The position numbers and the translations under genes were made by a program. A stretch of 64,000 bases of DNA, from the NCBI GenBank assembly GCA_024195265.1, contig JAJLRJ010000010.1:38386798-38450797 (forward strand), written 5' to 3'. This stretch comes from Dendrophyllia cribrosa (taxonomy: Eukaryota; Cnidaria; Anthozoa; Scleractinia; Dendrophylliidae). Positions 46,101-53,586 of this stretch are shown here, in pieces. Position 1 is the stretch's first letter. Each line of letters starts with the position of its first letter. The notes under the pieces were generated by a model. The model was not told the DNA's origin and made no database searches. It saw only the letters and a list, made by a program, of their open reading frames with translations.

Positions 46101-49100
46101 TATCATGGGACATTTCTCCAAACTATAAACGAGAACACAAAGAAAAAATCAATCACAAATTGATATCAACATAAATTCTCACCGAAAAATGTAATTACGG
46201 TAAAGTCCCTCGCCTGCTTGAAAATTCTTTAAAACTGCGCTTCTTCGGTTTTGATGGCCCCGCACTGGTAAAAACGTATGAAGTTCCTCGAAGTAGGATT
46301 TAGTCGCTTATAGCTCTCCTTTTTCTCCACTATGGCGGCTTCTGAGTATTCTTTAAAGCTTTCTCTTTCTATTTTGAATATTTTAAATGTGAGCTATTAC
46401 TCCGATAACACGAAACTCCGGTTTTAAAAGCCAAGCAAATGCCTAGCGCGGCAGCTATTTTTGTAGAATTTGTAGGTGACCCGAGACCCGGTTACTAAAA
46501 TATGCGTGCATAAATTTGCATGCAAAATCGTGACACCAAAAAAAAAAAAGAAAATAATAATAATAATAAAAAGAAAAACGAAGGGCATTTTTTACTCTGA
46601 AGGCGGCTATAAAATTTGTGGGTGTCGTGGTTTACTGGGAAGATTAGTATCACCTTGAATGTTAAACATAAGCAGACGCAAGAAGTATCAGTGGGGGTTG
46701 ACAGCCAGGGGATTGGGGGTTCACTGACGTCATGATGCCCAGAGGTGACGTCATGGGTTAAAAATAGGTTGAGGTGACATCAGAATCTATTTTAAGTTAA
46801 TGGGGAGTCGGGAATCAATGACATCATAATTTATTTTAAGTCATTGGGGAGTCGGCGTCATGATCCCCAGAGGTGGGGGTTAAAAATAGGTTAAGGGGAC
46901 ATCATAATCTATTTTAAGTTAATGGGGAGTTGGGAATCAATGACATCATAATCTATTTTAAGTCAATGGGGAGTCGGGAATAAATGACATCATAATTTAT
47001 TTTAAGTGAATGGGGAGTCGGTGATCTCTAAGCGAATAACAAATAAATAAATACTTAGTTTAAAAAAACAAAGAGAAAAGTAAGCCTGTACCTGAATCGT
47101 CCCATCTATGCTGGTTTTGCCATCTTGGATTTATCAAAAGTTCTCATGTATAACTTCCACTACAATTTCGTCAAAGAAAAGTATGGAACGCAAGCAAAGG
47201 TTCTGTTCACTGATACAGACAGTTTATGCTATGAGATCACAACAAAGGACATATATCAAGATATGTCAAATTACTCTGAAATGTTTGACTTTTCTGATTA
47301 CCCAAGGGACCATTTCCTACACGACACAGCTAACGAAAAGGTGATTGGAAAATTTAAAGATGAAACAAGCGGCATTGCGATCGAGGAATTTGAAAACCAT
47401 TCCAGAAGGGTTTGGTCTTGCGGAAATGTGCACCAGTTCCCGAAATTCTTACAATTCCCGTCCGAGTCCTACAGTCTATTGGTGCGGAGGAAATTACTGG
47501 CCAGTTGAATTAAGACATTATTCAAACGGAAAATACAAAGTGGATTTACATACACGAAGATGAACCAAACGTAAAATCGTTTTTAGATGAAACCTTTGCT
47601 ACCGAAAAAGCCGACAAAGCTTCAGGCCTGTAATCCGACCTTATAGTGATTTTGCGGAACATCGTAAAGTTATTTCATTAGAGTTTTTCTGTATCCTCTG
47701 TTTTTCACAGGCCTCTGTTTCACAGAGGTTCGTGTAATTACCATATTTTGAATAGAGTTTCATTAATGCAAAAAATGCAACGTGTCATTTGTTTCTGTGA
47801 CCCAACGAAAACAGTATGGTCCCACCGTTTCCATGCTTCATCAACAGCGTGCTGTTATTTTTAATAGAATATCTACAGATGCTTCAAGCTTTAGAAAATT
47901 CTCGAATTCCTCCGCCTTTTCCATTTCAGGCCCTTATGACTTGTATGGAGTGTTTTGAGGTTTTATTACGAGGTCTTAATGTTCCTCCGAATGTTATCCT
48001 TCGGCGTCATTACAACAGTAATCGTGGATTGATCCATTCTAATCCATGGCCAAGTGTATGGAATAAGCTAGCCATTAATCCTGAATACTTCTGGCTGCTT
48101 ACTGGTGAGACGCCTAGAAGTCTTACGAATGTTGTTGAATGAATTGGGCATGACATAAAGATGCGAGTACGAAATTGCTGGCATCCTCGTCGTCTAGTGG
48201 GTCGAACTCGCCCCAACGCACTTTGTGTCTATTACAGAGTATTTATGACGTTCATTTGGTTGCTTAGTAATAGCGTTATTTCTTGGCTTTCTCTCTTTGC
48301 CTGATTTTCTCGGCTTTTCTGAAATCGAAACATAAATGATATTGAACATATTCCGTTATGACGCACTTATAAGAAAATTAAAAAAATTCAGAAAACAGTA
48401 TTTATATATGTTTTGCAATTTTTAAGCTCTTACTTGATCTAAAATGGAGATCAAACATTTCATCTCCGTCCGGTTTCATGTTGACGTCCACGTTGCGACA
48501 GTGTTAGCTGTTTTGAATTTTGAATCTTATAAATGCACGTGCAATACACATTTGATCATGAGATCAGCTATGACTAATTTGCATACATCTACACACATCT
48601 GCATGTTAGAAACAAAGGCTCTGTTTTTTACAATAAAAAACAGAGGATACAGAAAAACTCTATTGTAACATTTTGTTGTCAAACAAAACACAAATCAATT
48701 CATAAGGATTTTGCCGTGTAACCGCGCCTCTATCGAAATATATAAAAGAAACGCACACGCAGCAGATTAGTTTAGTGTGTTGTCAGCATTTGTGCAGTGA
48801 AGATCACGATGTGGAGCGACTATCAACAAGGGAATGGAAATTCCGAAGAAAGCGAAAGCTCGCAAGAAAGCGAACAGGCATCTCAAGGCTCTCAATCTAG
48901 CAAAGAAATGGAATCTTTCCAAGAAGAGAAAGAGCACATAGACCCTTGGTCGCCTATTCAAGATGAAGCTTTTAAACGCCACGAAGCCGAATTCAACGCT
49001 TTGATAAATGAATACGAGCAAAACGGAGATTCACACAACAGGGCTCATTGTTTATATAACAAATTGACGTTAAATTGTTGGAAATAAAGTCTAAATTAAA

Positions 49101-50116
49101 ACTTTTTAAAAAACAGGTGCAAATATAATTTTAGTGTGCAAAAAAATGGACATGAATATCGCCTATTTTATAATCCAAAGGCACCTAATCCACCTAATCC
49201 ATCGCGGGGTTAAATCTAATCACTCTCTACTAGTTTTGTGGGTGTCACGGTTTACTGGGAAGAGTAGGTCCGCCATCTTTGTTTACCATGCTCCTATATA
49301 GGCTTACATGAAGTAGTACCACATTGTTGCCAGGCAACTGCAGGACACCAAGTATATATATATGTATGATCTTTAATGTTAAACACAGGCAGACGCACCC
49401 TTATTCACATGACTTTATATTCATTTTTTTAACAGGGGCAAGTGCCTGTGTTCAGCTGAATCAGTTCAAGGAAGCTATCACGTGGTGTGATAAAGGATTA
49501 GCAGTATCCTCCACTCCATTTGATATACTTGTATATACTTTTTCAGGCTTTTTTATCATTTTCTTTTTATTATTTTTTTTTGCCAATAGATACAACATAT
49601 ATGTGTTTATGGCTATACATTGCATTTTCTGGGATGCTAAGTACATGTGTAAATGATATTCATCGTGCATAACTCTATCACCTTTGAAAATACGAAACCA
49701 TTATTTGTAATTGTACTTCATGGGTTTCCGGTTAAAGGCCCACATCAACCGACCGTGCTTTTCGAATAAAGACAAGAAATTATTTTCTCACATCCCACAA
49801 ACTGAAATTCACCTCTTCTTCTTACCTCTCCTTTTCCTCCTTTAGGAATCTCAAACAAAAGAAAGTATTTTCTTACCTCATTTTCATAACCAAAGACGTT
49901 TATTGTTGCTGCTGTAATTTGTTCTCCGTTGATTTCTATTACCGAGGAAATATCACATGACCACGGAATGGTCATTCATCATTAATTAATAATTATTTCA
50001 ATTTTTTATAACTGTTTAACCAATATCAGATTGACAAGAATAACCAGAAGTTGTTGGAATTAAGGAACAGGTCTGTCAAAGAACAAAGGAAGCTGCAAGA
50101 TACAGACACAGAAAAG
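37117..50116 (+). CDS. TTC4: TTC4-like TPR co-chaperone (5' part; 3' exons not seen)
   Basis: Exons: 37117-37141 (ATG, MAEDTIEK), 39345-39440, 41276-41437, 44690-44767, 49436-49503, 50030-50116; all phases fit (1,1,1,1,0,0). The TPR array reads YKNEGNEEYKKKDFSNSIYF, YTEGIKVNC, LYSNRATAHFYFG, GNYHDSLSDAK and GASACVQLNQFKEAITWCDK, then IDKNNQKLLELRNRS, matching the order in TTC4 (CNS1 in yeast), which bridges Hsp90 and Hsp70. The usual N-terminal tryptophan-containing block is missing or in an unseen exon, although the two first exons are phase-compatible. The C-terminal domain should follow 50116, but the next DNA is repeats and then the integrated virus, so the remaining exons are probably to the right of the window or lost. 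The start codon lies in a CAAGATGGCGG (YY1-like) context. Confidence 0.75.
37647..37960 (+). repeat. Dispersed repeat (GACCGGGCTATTTTTC family), copy 1
   Basis: Shares long stretches with 45593-46290: CGACCGGGCTATTTTTCAAT, TTTAGCAATTCTCAAAAACA, TCTAGAATAACTAGTATGAC. The 3' part of the family (AAATTGATATCAACATAAAT) recurs at 39130-39250, so this copy is interrupted by about 1.1 kb. Confidence 0.6.
38266..38575 (+). repeat. GC-rich two-unit tandem repeat
   Basis: Two units of about 130 bases share ACCAGGAGAGG.GTGCCCTCC, GCAGATCAGGTGG/TACAGATCAGGTGG and CCACCCTGGA. The block is bounded by GGCAGGGAAGTG and CACTTCCCTGCC, so it may be a small mobile unit. It is much richer in G+C than its surroundings. 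No gene. Confidence 0.55.
38600..39344. other. TTC4 intron, no gene seen
   Basis: Contains the displaced 3' part of the GACCGGGCT repeat family near 39100-39250. An in-frame AG...GT segment at 39270-39302 would code for about 11 residues but ends in phase 0, which does not match the next exon, so it was not used. Confidence 0.4.
41438..42098. other. TTC4 intron, simple diverged repeat
   Basis: Includes a loose GATGTCTAGT/GATGATGTC..TAGT repetition at 41850-41960 and an inverted pair (GAACACGAACTTATT.CC at about 42022 against the complement near 41829). No gene is supported; the open frame across the exon end at 41437 is read-through. Confidence 0.4.
42103..44275. mobile_element. 2.2-kb TTAA element with a nested inverted-repeat element
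   Basis: Bounded by TTAA with ends GGGACACTGTGACG and the complement of AGGGACACTGTCACGG, the same terminal group as 8055-8440. Inside, inverted repeats at 42180-42266 and 43350-43432 (CCTCGTTCCCAGG, GACCCTGGCTCAGGCTGGTC) bound a second, nested element. A 48-codon frame at 43463-43609 (MASTSGGGHGGKRINSGRKS...) and a minus-strand frame around 43954-44253 are unrecognised. No transposase is seen. Confidence 0.65.
45593..46290 (+). repeat. Dispersed repeat (GACCGGGCTATTTTTC family), copy 2
   Basis: Long copy of the family at 37647, running through AAATTGATATCAACATAAAT near 46160. It is itself interrupted by the MITE at 45854-46058. No coding content. Confidence 0.6.
45854..46058. mobile_element. 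205-bp MITE with 40-bp termini
   Basis: Termini AGGTAACCCAAGCTATATGT and the complement of AGGTAGCCCAAGCTATATGT continue inward through CACAGTAACCGTTACGAGC. They are nearly perfect inverted repeats of about 40 bases. It sits inside the repeat at 45593-46290. Confidence 0.8.
46741..47020 (+). repeat. Tandem repeat of ~55-bp units
   Basis: About five imperfect copies of AATCTATTTTAAGTTAATGG followed by GGAGTCGGGAATCAATGACA and TCAT. It lies immediately upstream of the DNA polymerase relic. Confidence 0.75.
47108..47630 (+). pseudogene. Polinton-type DNA polymerase B relic
   Basis: One frame (47125-47508) reads LSKVLMYNFHYNFVKEKYGT and VLFTDTDSLCYEI, the palm motif C (YxDTDS type) of protein-primed family B DNA polymerases found in Polintons and relatives. 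The preceding exonuclease and TPR regions and palm motif A are absent, and the reading frame breaks downstream, so it is dead. TTC4 exons at 49436 and 50030 lie between it and the intact provirus, so it is a separate, older insertion. Confidence 0.75.
47680..48661 (+). mobile_element. PIF/Harbinger-like element interrupting the relic
   Basis: Termini AGAGTTTTTCTGTATCCTCT and the complement of AGAGTTTTTCTGTATCCTCT are flanked by ATT on both sides (47677-47679, 48662-48664), a 3-bp duplication as in PIF/Harbinger. Inside, 47816-48142 encodes a 108-residue frame (PPNVILRRHYNSNRGLIHSN, FWLLTGETPRSLTNVVE) that could be the N-terminus of a transposase; the catalytic DDE core is not present. About 982 bp. 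Confidence 0.6.
48738..49087 (+). pseudogene. Relic gene with TATA box, Ser/Glu-rich N-terminus
   Basis: A clear TATATAAAAG at 48738-48747 precedes an ATG at 48809. The 92-codon frame starts with SESSQESEQ-type acidic/serine repeats and then DPWSPIQDEAFKRHEAEFNA. The frame then ends abruptly (NLTLNCWK-like tail), so it is probably truncated. Its place just beyond the polymerase relic, with a transposon in between, suggests both came from the same old Polinton insertion. Function unknown. Confidence 0.4.
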
Positions 50117-50308
50117 GTCAGTTTATAATGTTACTTTCTCCAATTCATGGTGTCCCCAATTAGCACTTTCGTGCTAACTACATTGACACATCGATAAAGT
50201 GATTTATTTATTTATTAGTAAGGTATGCAAGGCACTGCTTTCATTTTATTTTACAAAATTTTATTTTCCAAACGTCAAAAAATTACAGTATTACATTTAT
50301 ATATACAG

Positions 50309-50450
50309 CAGGCCCTGGTTGTTCAAAAGGTGGATAGCGCTAAATCACTATCCAGCGGATAACACAATGGATTTTGTTAATACTTATCCACTGGATAGTG
50401 ATTTATCCGGTGGATAGCGCGCTATCCACCTTTTGAACAACCGGGGCCTG
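50309..50450. mobile_element. Palindromic MITE (CAGGCCC...GGATAGCGC)
   Basis: Ends CAGGCCCTGGTTGTTCAAAA and the complement of CAGGCCCCGGTTGTTCAAAA; the interior has GGTGGATAGCGC and ATCACTATCCAG.GGATAA inverted motifs. 142 bp, almost fully palindromic. Confidence 0.8.
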
Positions 50451-50750
50451 AACAATAAAAAAATACATAAAACAAGTGGCGAGGAAGCCTAAAAGAAGCA
50501 AGCAGGCTTATTGCACTGACTGCACTGGGCTTTCTCAAGGAGTACAATTCAGGGAGTAATCGAGGTAGTACCCGGACGTTACTTTTACCAATTTGGTGCC
50601 ATAGCTATGGAGGGAAGATTGTTTTGTCAAATTTGCGGTTTTTCGGCCAATTTGTATGTAAACATTTACAATGAAATAAAACGCGCCGACGCGACGCCGG
50701 TAGTGTATAAAATATCACTTATTCAACTGTCTTTCTAAATACCCTCTAAG

Positions 50751-51020
50751 ATAGCGTTCCGCCCAGATTCTAAAAATAGAAAACTCGCGCAGCATCATGG
50801 GATTGAAATACGTACAAACATTCAAGAACTATGCAGGAAGCTACGAAAAAAGCAGGTGCTACGAAGTACTGTTCTTGGGTACAACTCGACAATTATCCTC
50901 AACATGTACAGGAATCGCAAAAACTGGTGTTTCTGAGGCAGCCATTTTGAAATATTTGTCCGCATTTCGATCCCACAATGCAATGCTGCCAAATATGACG
51001 TCACCTGGGCGGAACGCTAT
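50751..51020. mobile_element. MITE with ATAGCGTTCCGCCCAG termini
   Basis: Exact 16-bp inverted termini (ATAGCGTTCCGCCCAG and its complement) enclose 270 bp. The small open frames on both strands inside have no domain. Confidence 0.75.
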
Positions 51021-51030
51021 TGTTCGGGAG

Positions 51031-51110
51031 TAGTATAGGAGTTGGGGGTACCAGCCCATTTTTGCAAAATGTGCTCGTACCAGACCCAACTCCGATACTA
51101 CTGCCATATG
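51031..51110. repeat. Short inverted repeat
   Basis: AGTAGTATAGGAGTTGGG at 51031 and the complement of AGTAGTATCGGAGTTGGG near 51090-51108 form a hairpin of about 18 bp arms. It is the last repeat before the provirus region and may lie close to its end. Confidence 0.6.
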
Positions 51111-51647
51111 ATGGCTTATAGCTGGTGTAAGCTCGTTTTTGGATGTCGTATTCTGGTTTCTATAAAACTGTGCTCGTATTCTGGTTTCTGACTTTTGAGA
51201 TATTTTTGAATTTAATTAATTGCATAATGGCCATATGCATAACTGCTGATTCCATATTCTTGCAGATATCTTTTGTCATCAAAACAACTGAGTGATACTT
51301 TATTGATTTCATAACTTCCTAATTGATGTTTTTGACTTCTGATTGTTTTCATTCTATTTTATTGTGAGGAAATGAGTCATCAGATTGTAAACAGGATGGA
51401 GTTATCGGTGTGTGACATTCTCGGAAAAAACAGGGGAAGCCCCCTATGAAATGAGTCATCACTATAGCTATTGTTTCAGATCACGAGAGAAAATATTTTT
51501 AACATATTATGGGGTTTGATTTAACTTTACAAGATCTCTCAACTTTGCCCGGTCTGTTCTAAACTCAATAAAACGCTGTTTATCCATCAGTGATATCAAA
51601 GGTGTGCGAAATATTATGCCTTCCACTCTTGTTTATATTGGTTCAGT

Positions 51648-51663
51648 TTCCCACGCGTGGGAA
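51648..51663. promoter_or_regulatory. 16-bp palindrome, copy 1
   Basis: TTCCCACGCGTGGGAA is a perfect 16-base palindrome, followed by TATTTATTGT. The same 16 bases followed by the same ten recur at 51751. It lies in the non-coding left region of the provirus and could be an origin, enhancer or protein site. Confidence 0.6.
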
Positions 51664-51750
51664 TATTTATTGTTTCATCACCTTTTATGACAGCTTCCAT
51701 GATTAGCATTTGGATTAAAAATAACATCTACGCAATGGAACAAAGATAGT

Positions 51751-51766
51751 TTCCCACGCGTGGGAA
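51751..51766. promoter_or_regulatory. 16-bp palindrome, copy 2
   Basis: An identical TTCCCACGCGTGGGAA palindrome, 103 bases after copy 1 and 150 bases before the first provirus gene. The following TATTGTGAGGAAATGA also occurs at about 51361, so this region holds several direct repeats. Confidence 0.6.
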
Positions 51767-51915
51767 TATTTATTGTGAGGAAATGACATCGTTCGGTAGC
51801 AATAAATTCGCGTTAGCCGATTTTTACATGTTCGCTATTTTTGTTTTCTGGGAATTTAGACACGTGCCGCTTATAGCTATTGTTTTAAAAATATTATCTC
51901 ATATAATAGTATAGA

Positions 51916-52494
51916 ATGAATTGTGATAAGATAATTCACGATGAGTTGAAAGCAATGGGTAATTTTATTTGCGATTTTTGTGACGTAAAATTAGTAGAAG
52001 TTGATAGTAGTGTGAGAGTGATCGAGTCATGTTGTAGTGAACAAGATATAAATAATATAGATGGCATGAGTGTTTGTCTAAATTGTGGTTCCGTACATGG
52101 ATATAATTATGTTAATGAGTACATTGATTTTTATGAGAATAAGCATAAGATACGGCGAAAATCGGTATATCATCGGAAATATCATATCCAAAACACAATA
52201 AATGACATCTGTAGCCAACACAAATTACAGATATCAAACAATTACAATGATAGAACTAAAATCATGAAAATTTTTGAGGAGATTGATAAAATTTTGCCAC
52301 AGATAAATGGAAACCGAAAACGTATGATAAATATTGATTACATTTTAAAACAATTATTTAAGATGTTAAAATTACCAATTGAAAATGATATACCTTTATC
52401 TAAATCGAAAAGAACATTAACTTGCTATAAACAATATTGGGATAATATCCTATTGTTAATAGGTGATCAAATACAAACAATTATTAATAAATGA
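51916..52494 (+). CDS. VLTF-3/TFIIB-like zinc-ribbon protein
   Basis: 192 residues. The N-terminal third has metal-site pairs: CDFC near residue 19, then CC near 41 and CLNCG near 55, a TFIIB-type ribbon arrangement. After the ribbon comes EYIDFYENKHKIRRKSVYHR and, near residue 130, INGNRKRMINIDYILKQLFK, a pattern I associate with the poxvirus/giant-virus late transcription factor 3 family. This points to late-gene transcription control, but the assignment is by eye. The upstream sequence (CATATAATAGTATAGA just before the ATG) matches the AT-rich motif found before the other provirus genes. An alternative is an unrelated zinc-ribbon protein. Confidence 0.6.
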   Translation: MNCDKIIHDELKAMGNFICDFCDVKLVEVDSSVRVIESCCSEQDINNIDGMSVCLNCGSVHGYNYVNEYIDFYENKHKIRRKSVYHRKYHIQNTINDICSQHKLQISNNYNDRTKIMKIFEEIDKILPQINGNRKRMINIDYILKQLFKMLKLPIENDIPLSKSKRTLTCYKQYWDNILLLIGDQIQTIINK

Positions 52495-52574
52495 TCCAAT
52501 ATCGTCATGCAAAGGGGGTTTCCCTATGAATGAGTTATTGAATGAAGTTTGTTAGTAAAATTTACTCTAAAAGT

Positions 52575-53057
52575 TTACTCAAATTTTTTATCATACTGTT
52601 TCTCGAATTTATCAGCAAGAGGACAAAGATCGATGATTATTTCATCTAACTGTCTCATTTCATTGATGAAAACAGTGTGGTTGAATTGATTTCCTCTAAG
52701 ACAAGACCGTAAAAAAACTAATACTTTTTCATATGTCGTATAAGCAAATTCAGACATTTCGATTTTCTTTTTATAATTCTTGATTTCACTTACTGTTTTT
52801 AGCACTAAACCAGCTCCAGAAATAGAAGCTAGTATAGCAGGATTTAATGTGATACTACCAGCTACAGTACCAATAACTATTAAGCCTGTTGAAATTACAT
52901 TAATAGCTAAATTCAATCTCTTAAAATATTTGAAAGCATTCTTATGACACCAAAATCTTTTGTGGTAGAATCGGTATAATGCTTTGATTTCAGATAATTT
53001 TTCTTGGCTGATATATCTGTCAATATGATTAAAATTGAATATTTCTGTTTTCGTCAT
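52575..53057 (-). CDS. Two-helix membrane protein (SLATT-like layout)
   Basis: 160 residues. Basic-aromatic N-terminal helix (LYRFYHKRFWCHKNAFKYFK), then two hydrophobic helices at about residues 50-68 and 73-88 (NVISTGLIVIGTVAGS, PAILASISGAGLVL), then a long amphipathic helix with AYTTYEKVLVFLRSCLRG. This layout resembles the SLATT two-TM domain of bacterial conflict systems, but the similarity is only in pattern. It could act in membrane entry, egress or pore formation. The start ATG follows ATATATAATATAAA directly. It is the first of four minus-strand genes. Confidence 0.6.
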   Translation of the reverse strand: MTKTEIFNFNHIDRYISQEKLSEIKALYRFYHKRFWCHKNAFKYFKRLNLAINVISTGLIVIGTVAGSITLNPAILASISGAGLVLKTVSEIKNYKKKIEMSEFAYTTYEKVLVFLRSCLRGNQFNHTVFINEMRQLDEIIIDLCPLADKFEKQYDKKFE

Positions 53058-53082
53058 TTTATATTATATATTTGGATAATAA

Positions 53083-53484
53083 TTATATTTTAGGATTTGA
53101 AATAAGACAATATAATACACCACTTATTTGACCCATTATTGGAGATCTTTTTAATTTCTTCGGCATTGAAAGGCAGCAATATGTGTATCCAGGCCCTTTT
53201 TCATAGTCATTATAAAATCTTCCAAATGAATCATGAAAAATAGCATGTTTAATTAAAAATTGGTAATTGGTATTTAGAGTACAAGAACCTGGTCCTATTA
53301 ATCCAATGTCAGGGTGTTTTTCTAATATTTGGTTAAATGATATTGGCTTATTCAAATAGTTTACATACAAAAATTGATATATTAAAGCCGATTTTAATAT
53401 TTCATCTTTAGTATTAGGATGTAGGTTTTTTTGAGTTGTAAAAAATTTATTGCAAAAATTAATTGCTTGCTCTAAATTCGTCAT
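53083..53484 (-). CDS. Hypothetical provirus protein
   Basis: 133 residues, not recognised. The N-terminal half is helical (LEQAINFCNKFFTTQKNLHP), and the C-terminal half has a Gly/Pro/Tyr-rich stretch (YNDYEKGPGYTYCCLSMPKK) with paired cysteines. No signal peptide or membrane segment is visible. It is separated by 25 bases from the stop-side neighbour 52575-53057. The ATG is preceded by TCAATAAATATAA. It could be a minor virion or regulatory protein. Confidence 0.6.
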   Translation of the reverse strand: MTNLEQAINFCNKFFTTQKNLHPNTKDEILKSALIYQFLYVNYLNKPISFNQILEKHPDIGLIGPGSCTLNTNYQFLIKHAIFHDSFGRFYNDYEKGPGYTYCCLSMPKKLKRSPIMGQISGVLYCLISNPKI

Positions 53485-53586
53485 TTATATTTATTGATTA
53501 TATTAAATGTAGCTTTTATATATAAAAGTATGGTGTATGTTTTTCCTATGTGATTAAAATTGAAGATGCCTGTTTTAGTTATTATA

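Noticed and set aside
47108..47630. PolB of the intact provirus
   Set aside because: TTC4 exons at 49436 and 50030 lie between them, and the fragment is frame-broken.
50797..51107. Small frames on both strands around 50.8-51.1 kb as TTC4 3' exons
   Set aside because: They lie inside a 270-bp MITE and a hairpin and show no TTC4 C-terminal similarity.
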